From assembly GCA_947589215.1 (NCBI GenBank), contig CANQCL010000001.1, positions 62,001 to 126,000 of the forward strand: DNA of 64,000 nt. The letters run 5' to 3'. Every line of letters begins with the position of its first letter. Position 1 is the stretch's first letter. A model generated the notes under the pieces. That model was not told where the DNA came from. It ran no database searches and was given only the letters and a program-made list of their open reading frames with translations. Positions 17,262-24,673 of the stretch are shown one piece after another. This stretch comes from an uncultured Clostridia bacterium. Lineage in GTDB: Bacteria > Bacillota > Clostridia > Oscillospirales > Ruminococcaceae. The position numbers and the translations under genes were made by a program.

Positions 17262-17289
17262 ATTATAATGATATTTTTTACACTCACAA
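17262..17289 (-). promoter_or_regulatory. Probable promoter of the ACGX operon
   Basis: Minus strand: TATAAT (17262-17267), a 16-nt spacer, and TTGTGA (17284-17289). Nearby GTAC and GTTAC repeats (about 17250-17345) between the operon and the divergent HxlR gene are candidate operators. Confidence 0.5.
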
Positions 17290-17418
17290 GTACGCACTTT
17301 TTTGTTCCGTAGTTACCTTGAAGTTACTTTTAGACAGTTACCAAAATGAAACTATTGAATAATTTTTTACCTTTTATCAATAAAATGATAAATGTTAATT
17401 TTCTATGAATATTTGCAC

Positions 17419-17448
17419 TTGACTTCTAAATGGTATGTATGGTATAAT
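17419..17448 (+). promoter_or_regulatory. Promoter of the HxlR gene
   Basis: TTGACT (17419-17424), an 18-nt spacer and TATAAT (17443-17448). Repeated GGTAT/GTATG motifs (17432-17455) overlap the -10 and could be an autoregulatory site. Confidence 0.65.
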
Positions 17449-17490
17449 TAGTATGTAAATTTCTATTTGATACTAAAGGAGTTTTGATAT

Positions 17491-17826
17491 ATGTACAAAC
17501 AGAAAGATTTGAAAGAGCTTCCCGCTTGCCCTGTGGAAACTACTTTAATGCTTATCGGTAATAAGTGGAAGGTACTTATCCTTCGTGACCTCTTAACAGG
17601 TAAAAAGCGATTCGGCGAGCTGAAAAGATCAGTTGGAAACGTATCACAAAAGGTTCTGACTGCTCAGCTTAGAGCAATGGAGGAAAACGGCCTGCTGACA
17701 CGTAAAGTATATGCCGAAGTTCCTCCCAGAGTGGAATATTCGCTAACCGAGCTTGGACAAAGCCTTAAACCTATACTTGACGCTATGCATAATTGGGGCG
17801 AAGTGTATAAATCTTCTTCAAATTAA
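17491..17826 (+). CDS. HxlR-family transcriptional regulator
   Basis: 111 residues, a winged helix of the MarR/HxlR type. The N-terminal CPVETTLMLIGNKWKVLILRDLL includes the conserved Cys that senses electrophiles or oxidants in relatives such as HypR and YodB. The recognition part is KRFGELKRSVGNVSQKVLTAQLRAMEENGLL, and the wing contains VPPRVEYSLTELG. It is divergent from the ACGX operon and shares its intergenic region, so it is the obvious candidate regulator of that operon. Start ATG 17491 follows AAAGGAG. Confidence 0.9.
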   Translation: MYKQKDLKELPACPVETTLMLIGNKWKVLILRDLLTGKKRFGELKRSVGNVSQKVLTAQLRAMEENGLLTRKVYAEVPPRVEYSLTELGQSLKPILDAMHNWGEVYKSSSN

Positions 17827-17828
17827 AA

Positions 17829-17863
17829 CGGCAATCATCAAATTACGATGACTGCCGCTTTCT
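17829..17863 (+). terminator. Terminator of the HxlR gene
   Basis: CGGCAATCATC (17829-17839) pairs with GATGACTGCCG (17847-17857), with one A-C mismatch; the tail is CTTTCTTTA. Confidence 0.65.
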
Positions 17864-17878
17864 TTATATTAACCAAAA

Positions 17879-18547
17879 CTAACTGAATGATGGCGGAGTA
17901 ACATTTGTATGCGAAAAGCTGTTGTCTGACGGTGACGGCTCCGACATACTGAAATACATTTTTGCCGCTTTAGTCGTTCCAAAGTCACGGTTTGAACCTG
18001 TTTCCTGAACCTTGTTAAACGCCTCTCTGAACAACGCGTTATGCGCTTCTTCTCTGTTTAGGAGAAAATCTATCGTCTCTTTTACCTTCTTATCGTCAAT
18101 CTGTCTATAGAGATATTCGTAAACTACCTTTGCCCTCTGCTCAGATGCTATATTTGAAAGCAGATCTGCACACAGATCCCCTGTCACCGAGACATAATCT
18201 CCCGTCCACGAATAGCCCGACGCATTTATCAGTCCCGGATTCAACCCTAAAAGGACGTGAGTCTCAATTTCTCCCACAGGCACAGATTGAGCGTCTACAT
18301 CGTGACCGTTTAGCAGATTGATTGTCTCTGCCACCATTTCCATATGACCCAGTTCCTCCGCCGCAATATCAAGAAACAAATCCTTAATATCAGGGTCCTT
18401 AATCCTGAAACTCTGTGACATATACTGCAAAGCCGCCTTCAGCTCTCCGTTTGCTCCGCCAAGCTGCTCCTGCATCAGCGCCGCATACTGTGGATTTGGC
18501 TTTTCAACTTCTACCGGATGAAATAACTGTTTCTCGTGCTTGAACAT
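17879..18547 (-). CDS. Manganese-catalase-family protein (CotJC-like)
   Basis: 222 residues forming a ferritin-like four-helix bundle. Dimanganese ligand candidates occur in GANGELKAALQYMSQ, AAEELGHMEMVAE, SEQRAKVVYEYL and NREEAHNALF. The Pro/Ser-rich tail is normal for Mn catalases and spore-coat CotJC relatives. Expected reaction: hydrogen peroxide to water and oxygen. If this strain sporulates it could be a coat protein, but cotJA/cotJB are not adjacent. The position beside sod and the redox operon favours an oxidative-stress role. ATG 18547 follows AAGGAAGG. Confidence 0.88.
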   Translation of the reverse strand: MFKHEKQLFHPVEVEKPNPQYAALMQEQLGGANGELKAALQYMSQSFRIKDPDIKDLFLDIAAEELGHMEMVAETINLLNGHDVDAQSVPVGEIETHVLLGLNPGLINASGYSWTGDYVSVTGDLCADLLSNIASEQRAKVVYEYLYRQIDDKKVKETIDFLLNREEAHNALFREAFNKVQETGSNRDFGTTKAAKMYFSMSEPSPSDNSFSHTNVTPPSFS

Positions 18548-18676
18548 ATAAACACCTTCCTTTTAATTTTTTATTATTATTTCCTGAATTATCCGAAATA
18601 TACAAAATTCACATTGTACAAATAAATACATTATAACTGAAATGGCTGACTGTAACTAGAGGCAAGAGGCAAGACC

Positions 18677-18744
18677 GCCGAGCCGGCAGTGGCACTCTGC
18701 CTTTGAGAAATTTGTAAAATTTGTTTATTTTGAGCAACGGCAGA
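18677..18744 (+). repeat. Interspersed structured repeat, copy B2
   Basis: Same layout as copy A: GAGCCGGCAGTGGCAC, CTGCCTTTGAG, ATTTGTAAAA and a closing CAACGGCAG. Preceded by a GAGGCAAGAGGCAAGA short direct repeat (about 18658). Lies head-to-head with copy B1 in an otherwise gene-free stretch, 18548-18889. Confidence 0.6.
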
Positions 18745-18773
18745 CTAGTACCTTGATGCAAGAAAGGCAAGCT

Positions 18774-18801
18774 AAAAGCGTTCGGAAGATTTCCGAACGC
18801 T
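18774..18801 (-). terminator. Strong terminator of the CAP-domain gene
   Basis: AGCGTTCGGAA (18777-18787) and TTCCGAACGCT (18791-18801), 11 perfect base pairs with a 3-nt loop. The minus-strand tail is TTTTAG. An almost identical hairpin lies at 31499-31523. Confidence 0.75.
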
Positions 18802-18817
18802 CTTGTTTAGCTATGTG

Positions 18818-18890
18818 CGACCCGCCGTTTATCAAATTTTAACATTTATCAAACTATCCAAAGGCGGCTGTACCTGCGGCGGCTCGCCGC
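18818..18890 (-). repeat. Interspersed structured repeat, copy B1
   Basis: Minus strand, directly after the CAP-protein stop: GCGAGCCGCCGCAGG, GCCGCCTTTGG, two TTTGATAAA repeats, AACGGCGG. The closing stem is GC-rich where copy A has GCTGCC/GGCAG. About 80% identical to copy C by eye. Confidence 0.7.
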
Positions 18891-20224
18891 TACTTCGTCT
18901 TTTTCTTAACTACTTTAGACCACTTACCAAAATACCTTCTACCGTTTACAGCCTTATAGGCTCTTACCCGTACATAGTATGTCTTTCCTCTCTTTACCTT
19001 CTTTCCCTTGACGACTGCCCTAGTCTTTTTTGTAAACTTATCAAATATTATCTTCTTTTTGAACCTCTTATTTCTGGATACCTGTACTCGATAGCCTGTA
19101 GCATTATCTACTTTCTGCCATTTTATAATTAACTTCTTTCCCTTTGCTTTTACGGTTAGTTTTTTGACTTGTGCTAGTTTTATAGATGGTTTTGTTATTT
19201 GTATTGGACTTTTAGACGGTTCTGTTGCCTTAGTTGGATTTGTTGATAAATTTTTAGACGGTCTTGTTTCCTTAGTTGGGAACGTAAATGACATTGTTGA
19301 CTTGGTTGGGTTAGTAGGCGATTTTGTTTTTGTTTGGTTAGTATATGAAGCTGTTGTCTTGGTTTGATTACTAGGTGTATTTGTCACTGAATTACCACTT
19401 CTGACAGCTATTTCTTCGCTATAGCTTTTACTCGAATCAGCCTTTAACTGAACGCTTACCCTTGCTGTACCCTCACCAATCGCTGTAAACTTACCATTAG
19501 AATCTATACTTATTACTGACGAATTACTTGAGGAAAATGTATAGTCGCTTGCAATGCCCGGACAATAAGTCGAACTCCAGCCCTGATTGACAATACCATA
19601 ATTAAAATATCCTGTTTCATTTACTTCCATATAACTTGCATACGCTCTGCTTTTAACCGTGTGGGCATACAACGTAACTAATGACTTTTGAATAGCAACA
19701 GTGTTAGTTTTTTCAACAGTTCCCGATTTACCGGGTACACTTTCAGCAGCTCTGTTACTAAAAGATTGAACCCAGTAATAAACAGAATTGCTTTTAAAGC
19801 AGCCGATGCCTATCGATTTAAAATTTGTACTCAAAATATTGGCTCTATGACCCGTTGAATTCATCCAGCCGGTCATAACAGACTCCGGTGACTGATAATT
19901 TACAGCAATATTTTCACCGTTCATTTTACTTAAAATCGTAAAGCAAGAATCTCCGTTTGGACGGGTGTGCGAATAGTATATACCCGTTTCCATAGCCCTG
20001 TCCATTGCCGCATTAAGCAGTTCGGTATCCATTGTTAAAGCGCTTAGACCGTTTTCACTTCGTCTCTGATTGACAATATTTAAAATTTCATTTGCTTTGG
20101 TATAATCGCATACGCCTTTTACCTGAATGTTGTATGTTTCACTTGCTTTGGCAGTTATATTAAGACCTATAGCTAATGAAAACATCATAGAAATAGATAA
20201 AGCTATACTTAATAATTTTTTCAT
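18890..20224 (-). CDS. Secreted CAP-domain protein with Ig-like and Fn3 domains
   Basis: 444 residues. Signal peptide 1-28 (MKKLLSIALSISMMFSLAIGL). A CAP/SCP domain at about 40-160 has ANEILNIVNQRRSENGLSAL, YYSHTRPNGDSCF and NSTGHRANILS, typical of bacterial CAP proteins (YkwD-like). About 175-275 looks like a bacterial Ig-like (BIG2) domain ending in GEGTARVSVQL. A Thr/Pro/Lys linker with recurring NPTK and TKPS units (about 285-350) follows, then an Fn3-like, strongly basic C-terminal domain ending [12 protein letters not shown]. No LPXTG or SLH motif. Molecular function of bacterial CAP proteins is mostly unknown; a surface or secreted role is inferred. A different secreted gene at 31625 shares its 3' flank. 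Confidence 0.85.
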   Translation of the reverse strand: MKKLLSIALSISMMFSLAIGLNITAKASETYNIQVKGVCDYTKANEILNIVNQRRSENGLSALTMDTELLNAAMDRAMETGIYYSHTRPNGDSCFTILSKMNGENIAVNYQSPESVMTGWMNSTGHRANILSTNFKSIGIGCFKSNSVYYWVQSFSNRAAESVPGKSGTVEKTNTVAIQKSLVTLYAHTVKSRAYASYMEVNETGYFNYGIVNQGWSSTYCPGIASDYTFSSSNSSVISIDSNGKFTAIGEGTARVSVQLKADSSKSYSEEIAVRSGNSVTNTPSNQTKTTASYTNQTKTKSPTNPTKSTMSFTFPTKETRPSKNLSTNPTKATEPSKSPIQITKPSIKLAQVKKLTVKAKGKKLIIKWQKVDNATGYRVQVSRNKRFKKKIIFDKFTKKTRAVVKGKKVKRGKTYYVRVRAYKAVNGRRYFGKWSKVVKKKTK

Positions 20225-20365
20225 ATTACTTCTCCGAATTTTTTTATTCTTATTACCCTTTGTTTCGATTTAATAATATAATTTTCTAACTTCTTATAAT
20301 AATTATATGTTTTTTTACTTTTTATATTAAAATTTTTTATAGTAAATTTTTTCTTATAACCGAGC

Positions 20366-20404
20366 AAAAACGGCTGGCACGTTATTCTATGTCAACCGTT
20401 TTTA
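20366..20404 (-). terminator. Terminator of the LRR gene
   Basis: AAAAACGG (20366-20373) pairs with CCGTTTTT (20396-20403); further pairs inside the loop are weaker. The U-rich end suits either strand. Confidence 0.55.
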
Positions 20405-20413
20405 TATTTTTTG

Positions 20414-21910
20414 TTACTTAACTTTCTTCTTAACAACCTTGCTCCACTTTCCAAAATACTTATTACCGTTTGCAAGTTTATATGCTCTTACCTTTACAAA
20501 ATACTTTTTCTTAGATTTCAGTCTCTTTAATGTTACCTTGTTCTTTTTAACTGTGACAGTTTTTTTGTTCTTGGTAAATTTATTGTTAGTCGCATACATT
20601 ACCTCATAGCCTGTTGCTCCACTTACCTTTTTCCATGAAACATTCATCTTCTTTTTCTTTGTGGTCAGTTTAATTGATTTTACTGTGGCGGGTTTGGTTA
20701 CGGTAACTTTGTTTGTGCTTGGTGTTGTCTTTTTGTTACTTGTTTGACTGACGGTTTTATTTGGTTTGGTTGAGTTGTTGTTTGGATTGTTGGGTGTATT
20801 TGAGCCATCTAAAAGCTCATAATTAAAACCGTTATCCTTAGCATACTGTTCTCCTGCTGTACCAGCATAGCAATAAATTTTAAAATTATTAAATTTAACT
20901 ATTTCCTCAATTTCAAAAATAGAATCGTTATCCCAATACAAATTCAAATAAAAACCAAAAGCATCATAACCAATATCCGTAACATTTTTTGGTATAGTTA
21001 CGCTTGTTAATCTCCCACAACCAAAAAATGCTTCATCTCCAATGCTTTTTACACTATCAGATATTGTTATACTTGTTAAACTTTTACAATCCTCAAACGC
21101 ATAATCTCCAATGCTTATTACGCTGTTTGGTATTGTTATGCTTGTTAAACTTTCACAATCCTCAAATGCACTATCTCCAATACTTGTTACGCTATTTCCT
21201 ATTGTTACACTTGTTAAACTGTTACAATAATAAAACGCATAATCTCCAATGCTTATTACGCTGTTTGGTATTGTTATGATTGTTAAACTTTCACAACCCT
21301 CAAACGCACCAACCTCAATACTTGTTACGCTATTTCCTATTGTTACACTTGATAAGCTGTCACAATCATAAAACGCACTTTCTCCAATATTTGCAACGCT
21401 ATTTGGTATTGTTACGCTCGTTAAACTGCCACAACCCCAAAATGCGTTATCCCAAATGCTTTTAACACTATTTGGTATCATATAAGTTGCTTGTGTTTTA
21501 CCTATTGGATATTGTATAAGTTCTGTTTTGTTATAATTAAATAAAACTCCATTTTCAGATGAATAATTTGTATTATTAGAATCGACATTTATTTCTATTA
21601 AATTTTCACAATACAAAAACGCAGCTTCTCCAATACTTGTTACGCCATCAGGTATTTTTATGTTTGTTAAAATACTACAACGAGCAAATGCACCTTCACC
21701 AATACTTGTTACTGCTTTTCCATCAATTTCACTAGGGATTTCAATTTCAGTTTCACTGCCAGTATATCCTGTTATCTCAACCGTACCGTCTTCTAAAACA
21801 GTATACTCGTAATCACCAGAGGTCTCTGCTGATGCTGCAACCGAAGGTAATATGCCCACCAAGCTGATTGCCATAATCAAAGCTGTAACTAAACTAAAAA
21901 ACTTTTTCAT
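20414..21910 (-). CDS. Secreted BspA-type leucine-rich-repeat protein with Fn3-like C-terminus
   Basis: 498 residues. Signal peptide 1-27 ([21 protein letters not shown]). About 60-325 is a BspA/LRR_5 array of 23-residue units of the form [22 protein letters not shown]. An Asn/Thr/Ser/Lys linker leads to an Fn3-like domain (about 400-498) with [13 protein letters not shown] and the basic ending [12 protein letters not shown]. BspA-like LRRs often mediate binding to host or food-matrix proteins or to other cells; that role is inference. ATG 21910 follows TAGGAGGAAGG. Its C-terminal 95 residues are close to those of the protein at 31625, including the DNA, so part of the gene was duplicated. 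Confidence 0.87.
   Translation of the reverse strand: MKKFFSLVTALIMAISLVGILPSVAASAETSGDYEYTVLEDGTVEITGYTGSETEIEIPSEIDGKAVTSIGEGAFARCSILTNIKIPDGVTSIGEAAFLYCENLIEINVDSNNTNYSSENGVLFNYNKTELIQYPIGKTQATYMIPNSVKSIWDNAFWGCGSLTSVTIPNSVANIGESAFYDCDSLSSVTIGNSVTSIEVGAFEGCESLTIITIPNSVISIGDYAFYYCNSLTSVTIGNSVTSIGDSAFEDCESLTSITIPNSVISIGDYAFEDCKSLTSITISDSVKSIGDEAFFGCGRLTSVTIPKNVTDIGYDAFGFYLNLYWDNDSIFEIEEIVKFNNFKIYCYAGTAGEQYAKDNGFNYELLDGSNTPNNPNNNSTKPNKTVSQTSNKKTTPSTNKVTVTKPATVKSIKLTTKKKKMNVSWKKVSGATGYEVMYATNNKFTKNKKTVTVKKNKVTLKRLKSKKKYFVKVRAYKLANGNKYFGKWSKVVKKKVK
21010..21450 (-). repeat. 69-bp coding repeats in the LRR gene
   Basis: Successive 23-codon units repeat every 69 bp. Units with PNSV and GNSV alternate, and copies 138 bp apart are almost identical at the DNA level (around 21117 and 21255), suggesting duplication in two-unit blocks. 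Confidence 0.8.
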
Positions 21911-22077
21911 CTTGCCTTCCTCCTAAATATAAAATATTATCCTAATTACATTTTACTCAATTTGGGTTATAAAGTCAACCATTATAAAAAACCAAATCAT
22001 ATTTACATCTTATCACCCTCGTATAATAATTATTTTAAAATACATATGTTATAGCTGTCTGAGTACAATATTATTAT

Positions 22078-22117
22078 AACCTGTTTCAGGTTAAATGTCA
22101 ATACCCTGTTTCAGGTT
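22078..22117 (+). promoter_or_regulatory. Twin operators ahead of the XRE regulator
   Basis: AACCTGTTTCAGGTT (22078-22092) and ACCCTGTTTCAGGTT (22103-22117) are inverted repeats (CCTG-ttt-CAGG) 25 bp apart. The second abuts a TATAAT -10 box (22117-22122). Likely autoregulation. Confidence 0.75.
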
Positions 22118-22145
22118 ATAATATAATTATTCTGAGGTGAGGAAT

Positions 22146-22394
22146 ATGTACAAAAGAATACGTGATTTGCGGGAGGATCACGACCTCACACAGAAGCAAA
22201 TTGCGGAAATTCTCAATATGTCACAGACGGGATATTCCAAGTATGAAACAGGCGAAAATGATTTGCCTACAGTAGTTTTGATAAAACTCGCAAACTATTA
22301 TAATACAAGTATTGATTACCTTTTAAACAGAACAAACACTTTCAAACCCTATCCAAAAATAAAAGCAGAAAACAAAACGGCTGACACAGAATAA
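22146..22394 (+). CDS. Small XRE/Cro-type DNA-binding regulator
   Basis: 82 residues. I chose ATG 22146 over the GTG at 22137 because GAGGTG lies 6 nt upstream of the former. The helix-turn-helix is TQKQIAEILNMSQTGYSKYETGENDLP (about 19-45), a standard XRE fold; IDYLLNRT ends the domain, and a polar tail follows. No neighbouring phage or toxin gene explains it, so it probably controls itself through the two operators upstream, and other genes elsewhere. Confidence 0.88.
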   Translation: MYKRIRDLREDHDLTQKQIAEILNMSQTGYSKYETGENDLPTVVLIKLANYYNTSIDYLLNRTNTFKPYPKIKAENKTADTE

Positions 22395-22408
22395 TGTGCC
22401 AGCCATTT
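22379..22408 (+). terminator. Terminator overlapping the XRE stop
   Basis: GGCTGACAC (22379-22387) pairs with GTGCCAGCC (22396-22404), one mismatch, followed by ATTTTATT. May also end the convergent purA transcript. Confidence 0.6.
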
Positions 22409-22416
22409 TATTATAC

Positions 22417-23691
22417 TTATCTTATAATAATATCGTCTCTCTTTGGTCCGTTTGAAATCATCTTTATCGGATAGCCTATATGCTCCTCGCAGAACTCTAT
22501 ATACTTTCTGCAATTTTCGGGCAAGTCGAAGTAATTCTTAATTCCTCTTATGTCGCATTTCCAGCCGTCGAGAACCTCATAAACAGGCTTTGCCTTTTCA
22601 AGCTTAGTTGTCACAGGGAAGTCAGTCGTAACCTCACCGTCTATCTCATACCCAACGCAGACAGGTATTTTATCGAGATATCCCAAAACGTCAAGAACAG
22701 TAAACGCAACCTCAGTTGTACCTTGAAGCCGACAGCCGTATTTTGAAGCCACGCAATCAAACCAGCCCATACGTCTCGGGCGACCTGTTGTTGCGCCGTA
22801 CTCTCCGCCGTCGCCGCCTCGACGTCTTAGCTCGTCAGCCTCCTCGCCGAAAATCTCAGAAACAAACGCTCCTGCCCCGACTGCCGACGAATATGCCTTG
22901 CAAACCGTTACGATTCCCGTTATTTCATAAGGAGGTATTCCTGCCCCTATAGCGCCATAAGCCGCCAATGTTGAGCTCGAAGTAACCATAGGGTAAATTC
23001 CGTGATCGGGATCTTTAAGCGTTCCTAGCTGACCCTCAAGAAGAATATTTTTGCCCTCCTTGATAGCGTTTGAGAGGTAGAGCGAAACGTCACAGACATA
23101 AGGCTCAACCATTTTTTTGTATTCCATTAAGGTATTAAAAAGTTTATCTATATCGAGTGCAGGCTTGTGATATAGGTTCTCAAGCAGAACATTCTTCTGC
23201 GGTGCGATTCTCTCCAAATGGGCTCTTAAAGCGTCCTCGTCAAAGAGCTCCTGAACCTGAAATCCCAGCTTTGCGTATTTATCTGAATAGAAAGGTGCGA
23301 TGCCCGATTTTGTAGAGCCGAAGCTTGACTTGCCCAGCCTTTCCTCCTCGTATTCATCGAATAAAATGTGGTACGGCATAACCATTTGCGCTCTGTCAGA
23401 CACAAGAATTTTAGGTCTTGGAACACCCTTACTTACGACCTGCTCGATCTCATTGAAAAGAACAGGTATATTTAGTGCAACTCCGTTGCCGATAATATTC
23501 GTGGTATGGTTATAAAAAACACCCGACGGCAGAGTATGTAACGCAAACTTTCCGTAATCATTTACGATAGTATGTCCCGCATTTGCTCCGCCCTGAAATC
23601 TGATTACAATATCAGATTCTCTGGCTAACATATCGGTTATTTTTCCCTTACCTTCGTCTCCCCAGTTAGCGCCAACGATTGCATTTACCAT
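22417..23691 (-). CDS. purA: Adenylosuccinate synthetase
   Basis: 424 residues, normal length. Joins IMP and aspartate with GTP to form adenylosuccinate, the first AMP-specific step. Motifs: the GTP P-loop GANWGDEGKGKITD at the N-terminus, QGGANAGHT (IMP-binding His), FGSTKSGIAPFYSDK, and GATTGRPRRMGWFD near residue 300. It stands alone, away from other purine genes. ATG 23691 follows CTGGAGGAAAT. No purine riboswitch was recognised in the 23692-24023 gap. Confidence 0.97.
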   Translation of the reverse strand: MVNAIVGANWGDEGKGKITDMLARESDIVIRFQGGANAGHTIVNDYGKFALHTLPSGVFYNHTTNIIGNGVALNIPVLFNEIEQVVSKGVPRPKILVSDRAQMVMPYHILFDEYEEERLGKSSFGSTKSGIAPFYSDKYAKLGFQVQELFDEDALRAHLERIAPQKNVLLENLYHKPALDIDKLFNTLMEYKKMVEPYVCDVSLYLSNAIKEGKNILLEGQLGTLKDPDHGIYPMVTSSSTLAAYGAIGAGIPPYEITGIVTVCKAYSSAVGAGAFVSEIFGEEADELRRRGGDGGEYGATTGRPRRMGWFDCVASKYGCRLQGTTEVAFTVLDVLGYLDKIPVCVGYEIDGEVTTDFPVTTKLEKAKPVYEVLDGWKCDIRGIKNYFDLPENCRKYIEFCEEHIGYPIKMISNGPKRDDIIIR

Positions 23692-23809
23692 AAATATTTC
23701 CTCCAGAATGTAAACATTGAATTTGTATATTCCGTTTTTAGAAAATACTTTATAAGTATACCATAAATACAGGCTTTTGAAAAGGGTAAAAATACAAGTT
23801 CACAATATT

Positions 23810-23971
23810 TTAATAATAAATACTAATTCTATGTCTTGCCTCTCCGCAATCGCCAGAATCAGTATTAGCCGATACAATTATAGCACCTGTAATATCTGAC
23901 ATATCTAATTGACGCAAAAAGAAGATTTGAATAGACTCTTTTAAGCTTCGAGGTTTTATTATAAAAAAATC
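23810..23971 (-). pseudogene. Possible remnant of an unknown gene
   Basis: In the gap upstream of purA, a minus-strand frame stays open for about 50 codons, with the stop at 23810. It reads KESIQIFFLRQLDMSDITG then AIIVSANTDSGDCGEARHR. It has no upstream start or ribosome site, and its beginning overlaps the ferritin terminator. I do not recognise the family. Could be a decayed 3' end or chance. Confidence 0.25.
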
Positions 23972-24000
23972 ACGCTCCTTATAATGTGGAACGTGATTTT
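23966..24000 (-). terminator. Terminator of the ferritin gene
   Basis: AAATCACG (23967-23974) pairs with CGTGATTT (23992-23999); on the minus strand TTTTTTTAT follows. Confidence 0.75.
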
Positions 24001-24023
24001 ATTATTACTATGGTATTAAGTTT

Positions 24024-24533
24024 TTACAGCACAAGTGACGGAGCAGAATGTACTCTTGAAGCAAGTTCATTATTAAGCATATAAAGTCCCTTAGGGTCAG
24101 AGCCGAACAGTTCAAACTTTGTAATCATATCCTCAGCGTTCTTCTCCTCCTCGCCCTGCTCTTTAACAAACCAGTCTAACATCTGCATTGTACGAAAATC
24201 CTTGACTGCAAATGCAGCGTCATAGATATCGTTGATAAGCGAGGTCACATACTTTTCATGCTCAAGACCTGCTTTTAAAGGTGCTAAATTGTCGTTAAGC
24301 TCAATATTAGGCTTTGCAATAGCGTCAAGAGTTACCTTCTCCCCGTTATTGTGAAGATACTGATAAAAGAGCATTGCGTGATCCATTTCCTCCTGAGCCT
24401 GAACCTTGTACCAATTTTCAAATCCGTCTAAACCTGCTTCAGCATAGTAATTAGCAAAATCCAAGTACAAGTAAGCTGAATAAAATTCCTTGTTCACCTG
24501 TTCGTTAATAAGCTTTGCTACTTTACTGTCCAT
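24024..24533 (-). CDS. ftnA: Ferritin, non-heme (FtnA type)
   Basis: 169 residues, a four-helix bundle that oxidises Fe(II) and stores iron in a 24-mer. Ferroxidase ligands are recognisable: Glu in NKEFYSAYLYLDFA, Glu/His in QAQEEMDHAMLFY, Glu in LEHEKYVT, and the third-site Glu/Gln in KEQGEEEKNA. ATG 24533 follows AAGGAGTG. It is monocistronic with its own promoter and terminator. Adds to the iron and oxidant-handling genes nearby (sod, Mn catalase). Confidence 0.94.
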   Translation of the reverse strand: MDSKVAKLINEQVNKEFYSAYLYLDFANYYAEAGLDGFENWYKVQAQEEMDHAMLFYQYLHNNGEKVTLDAIAKPNIELNDNLAPLKAGLEHEKYVTSLINDIYDAAFAVKDFRTMQMLDWFVKEQGEEEKNAEDMITKFELFGSDPKGLYMLNNELASRVHSAPSLVL

Positions 24534-24608
24534 AATAAAACACTCCTTGTTGTATATTTTCTGAATTTTTCACAGAACAAGAAACAAGTAAAAAACTTGT
24601 CTAATTTA

Positions 24609-24636
24609 ATTATAGTATATTTTTCAAATAAGTCAA
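24609..24636 (-). promoter_or_regulatory. Promoter of the ferritin gene
   Basis: Minus strand TTGACT (24631-24636), 16-nt spacer, TATAAT (24609-24614). A short inverted repeat (ACAAGT ... ACTTGT, about 24583-24600) just downstream in the 5' UTR might be a regulator site. Confidence 0.65.
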
Positions 24637-24673
24637 TATAATATTTAACTTTACTTTTTTTAAAAATATATGT

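Noticed and set aside
17009-17362. A long plus-strand frame rich in Pro, Ala and Ser repeats
   Set aside because: It is the reverse complement of the ACGX peptide gene; the minus-strand frame has the strong ribosome site and the Cys repeats.
21004-21465. Repeated plus-strand frames that look like a repeat array or CRISPR
   Set aside because: Units are 69 bp, in frame on the minus strand, code for LRRs, and have no unique spacers.
23692-24023. A purine riboswitch ahead of purA
   Set aside because: No conserved three-way junction motifs; only the ferritin terminator and the unknown fragment are visible.
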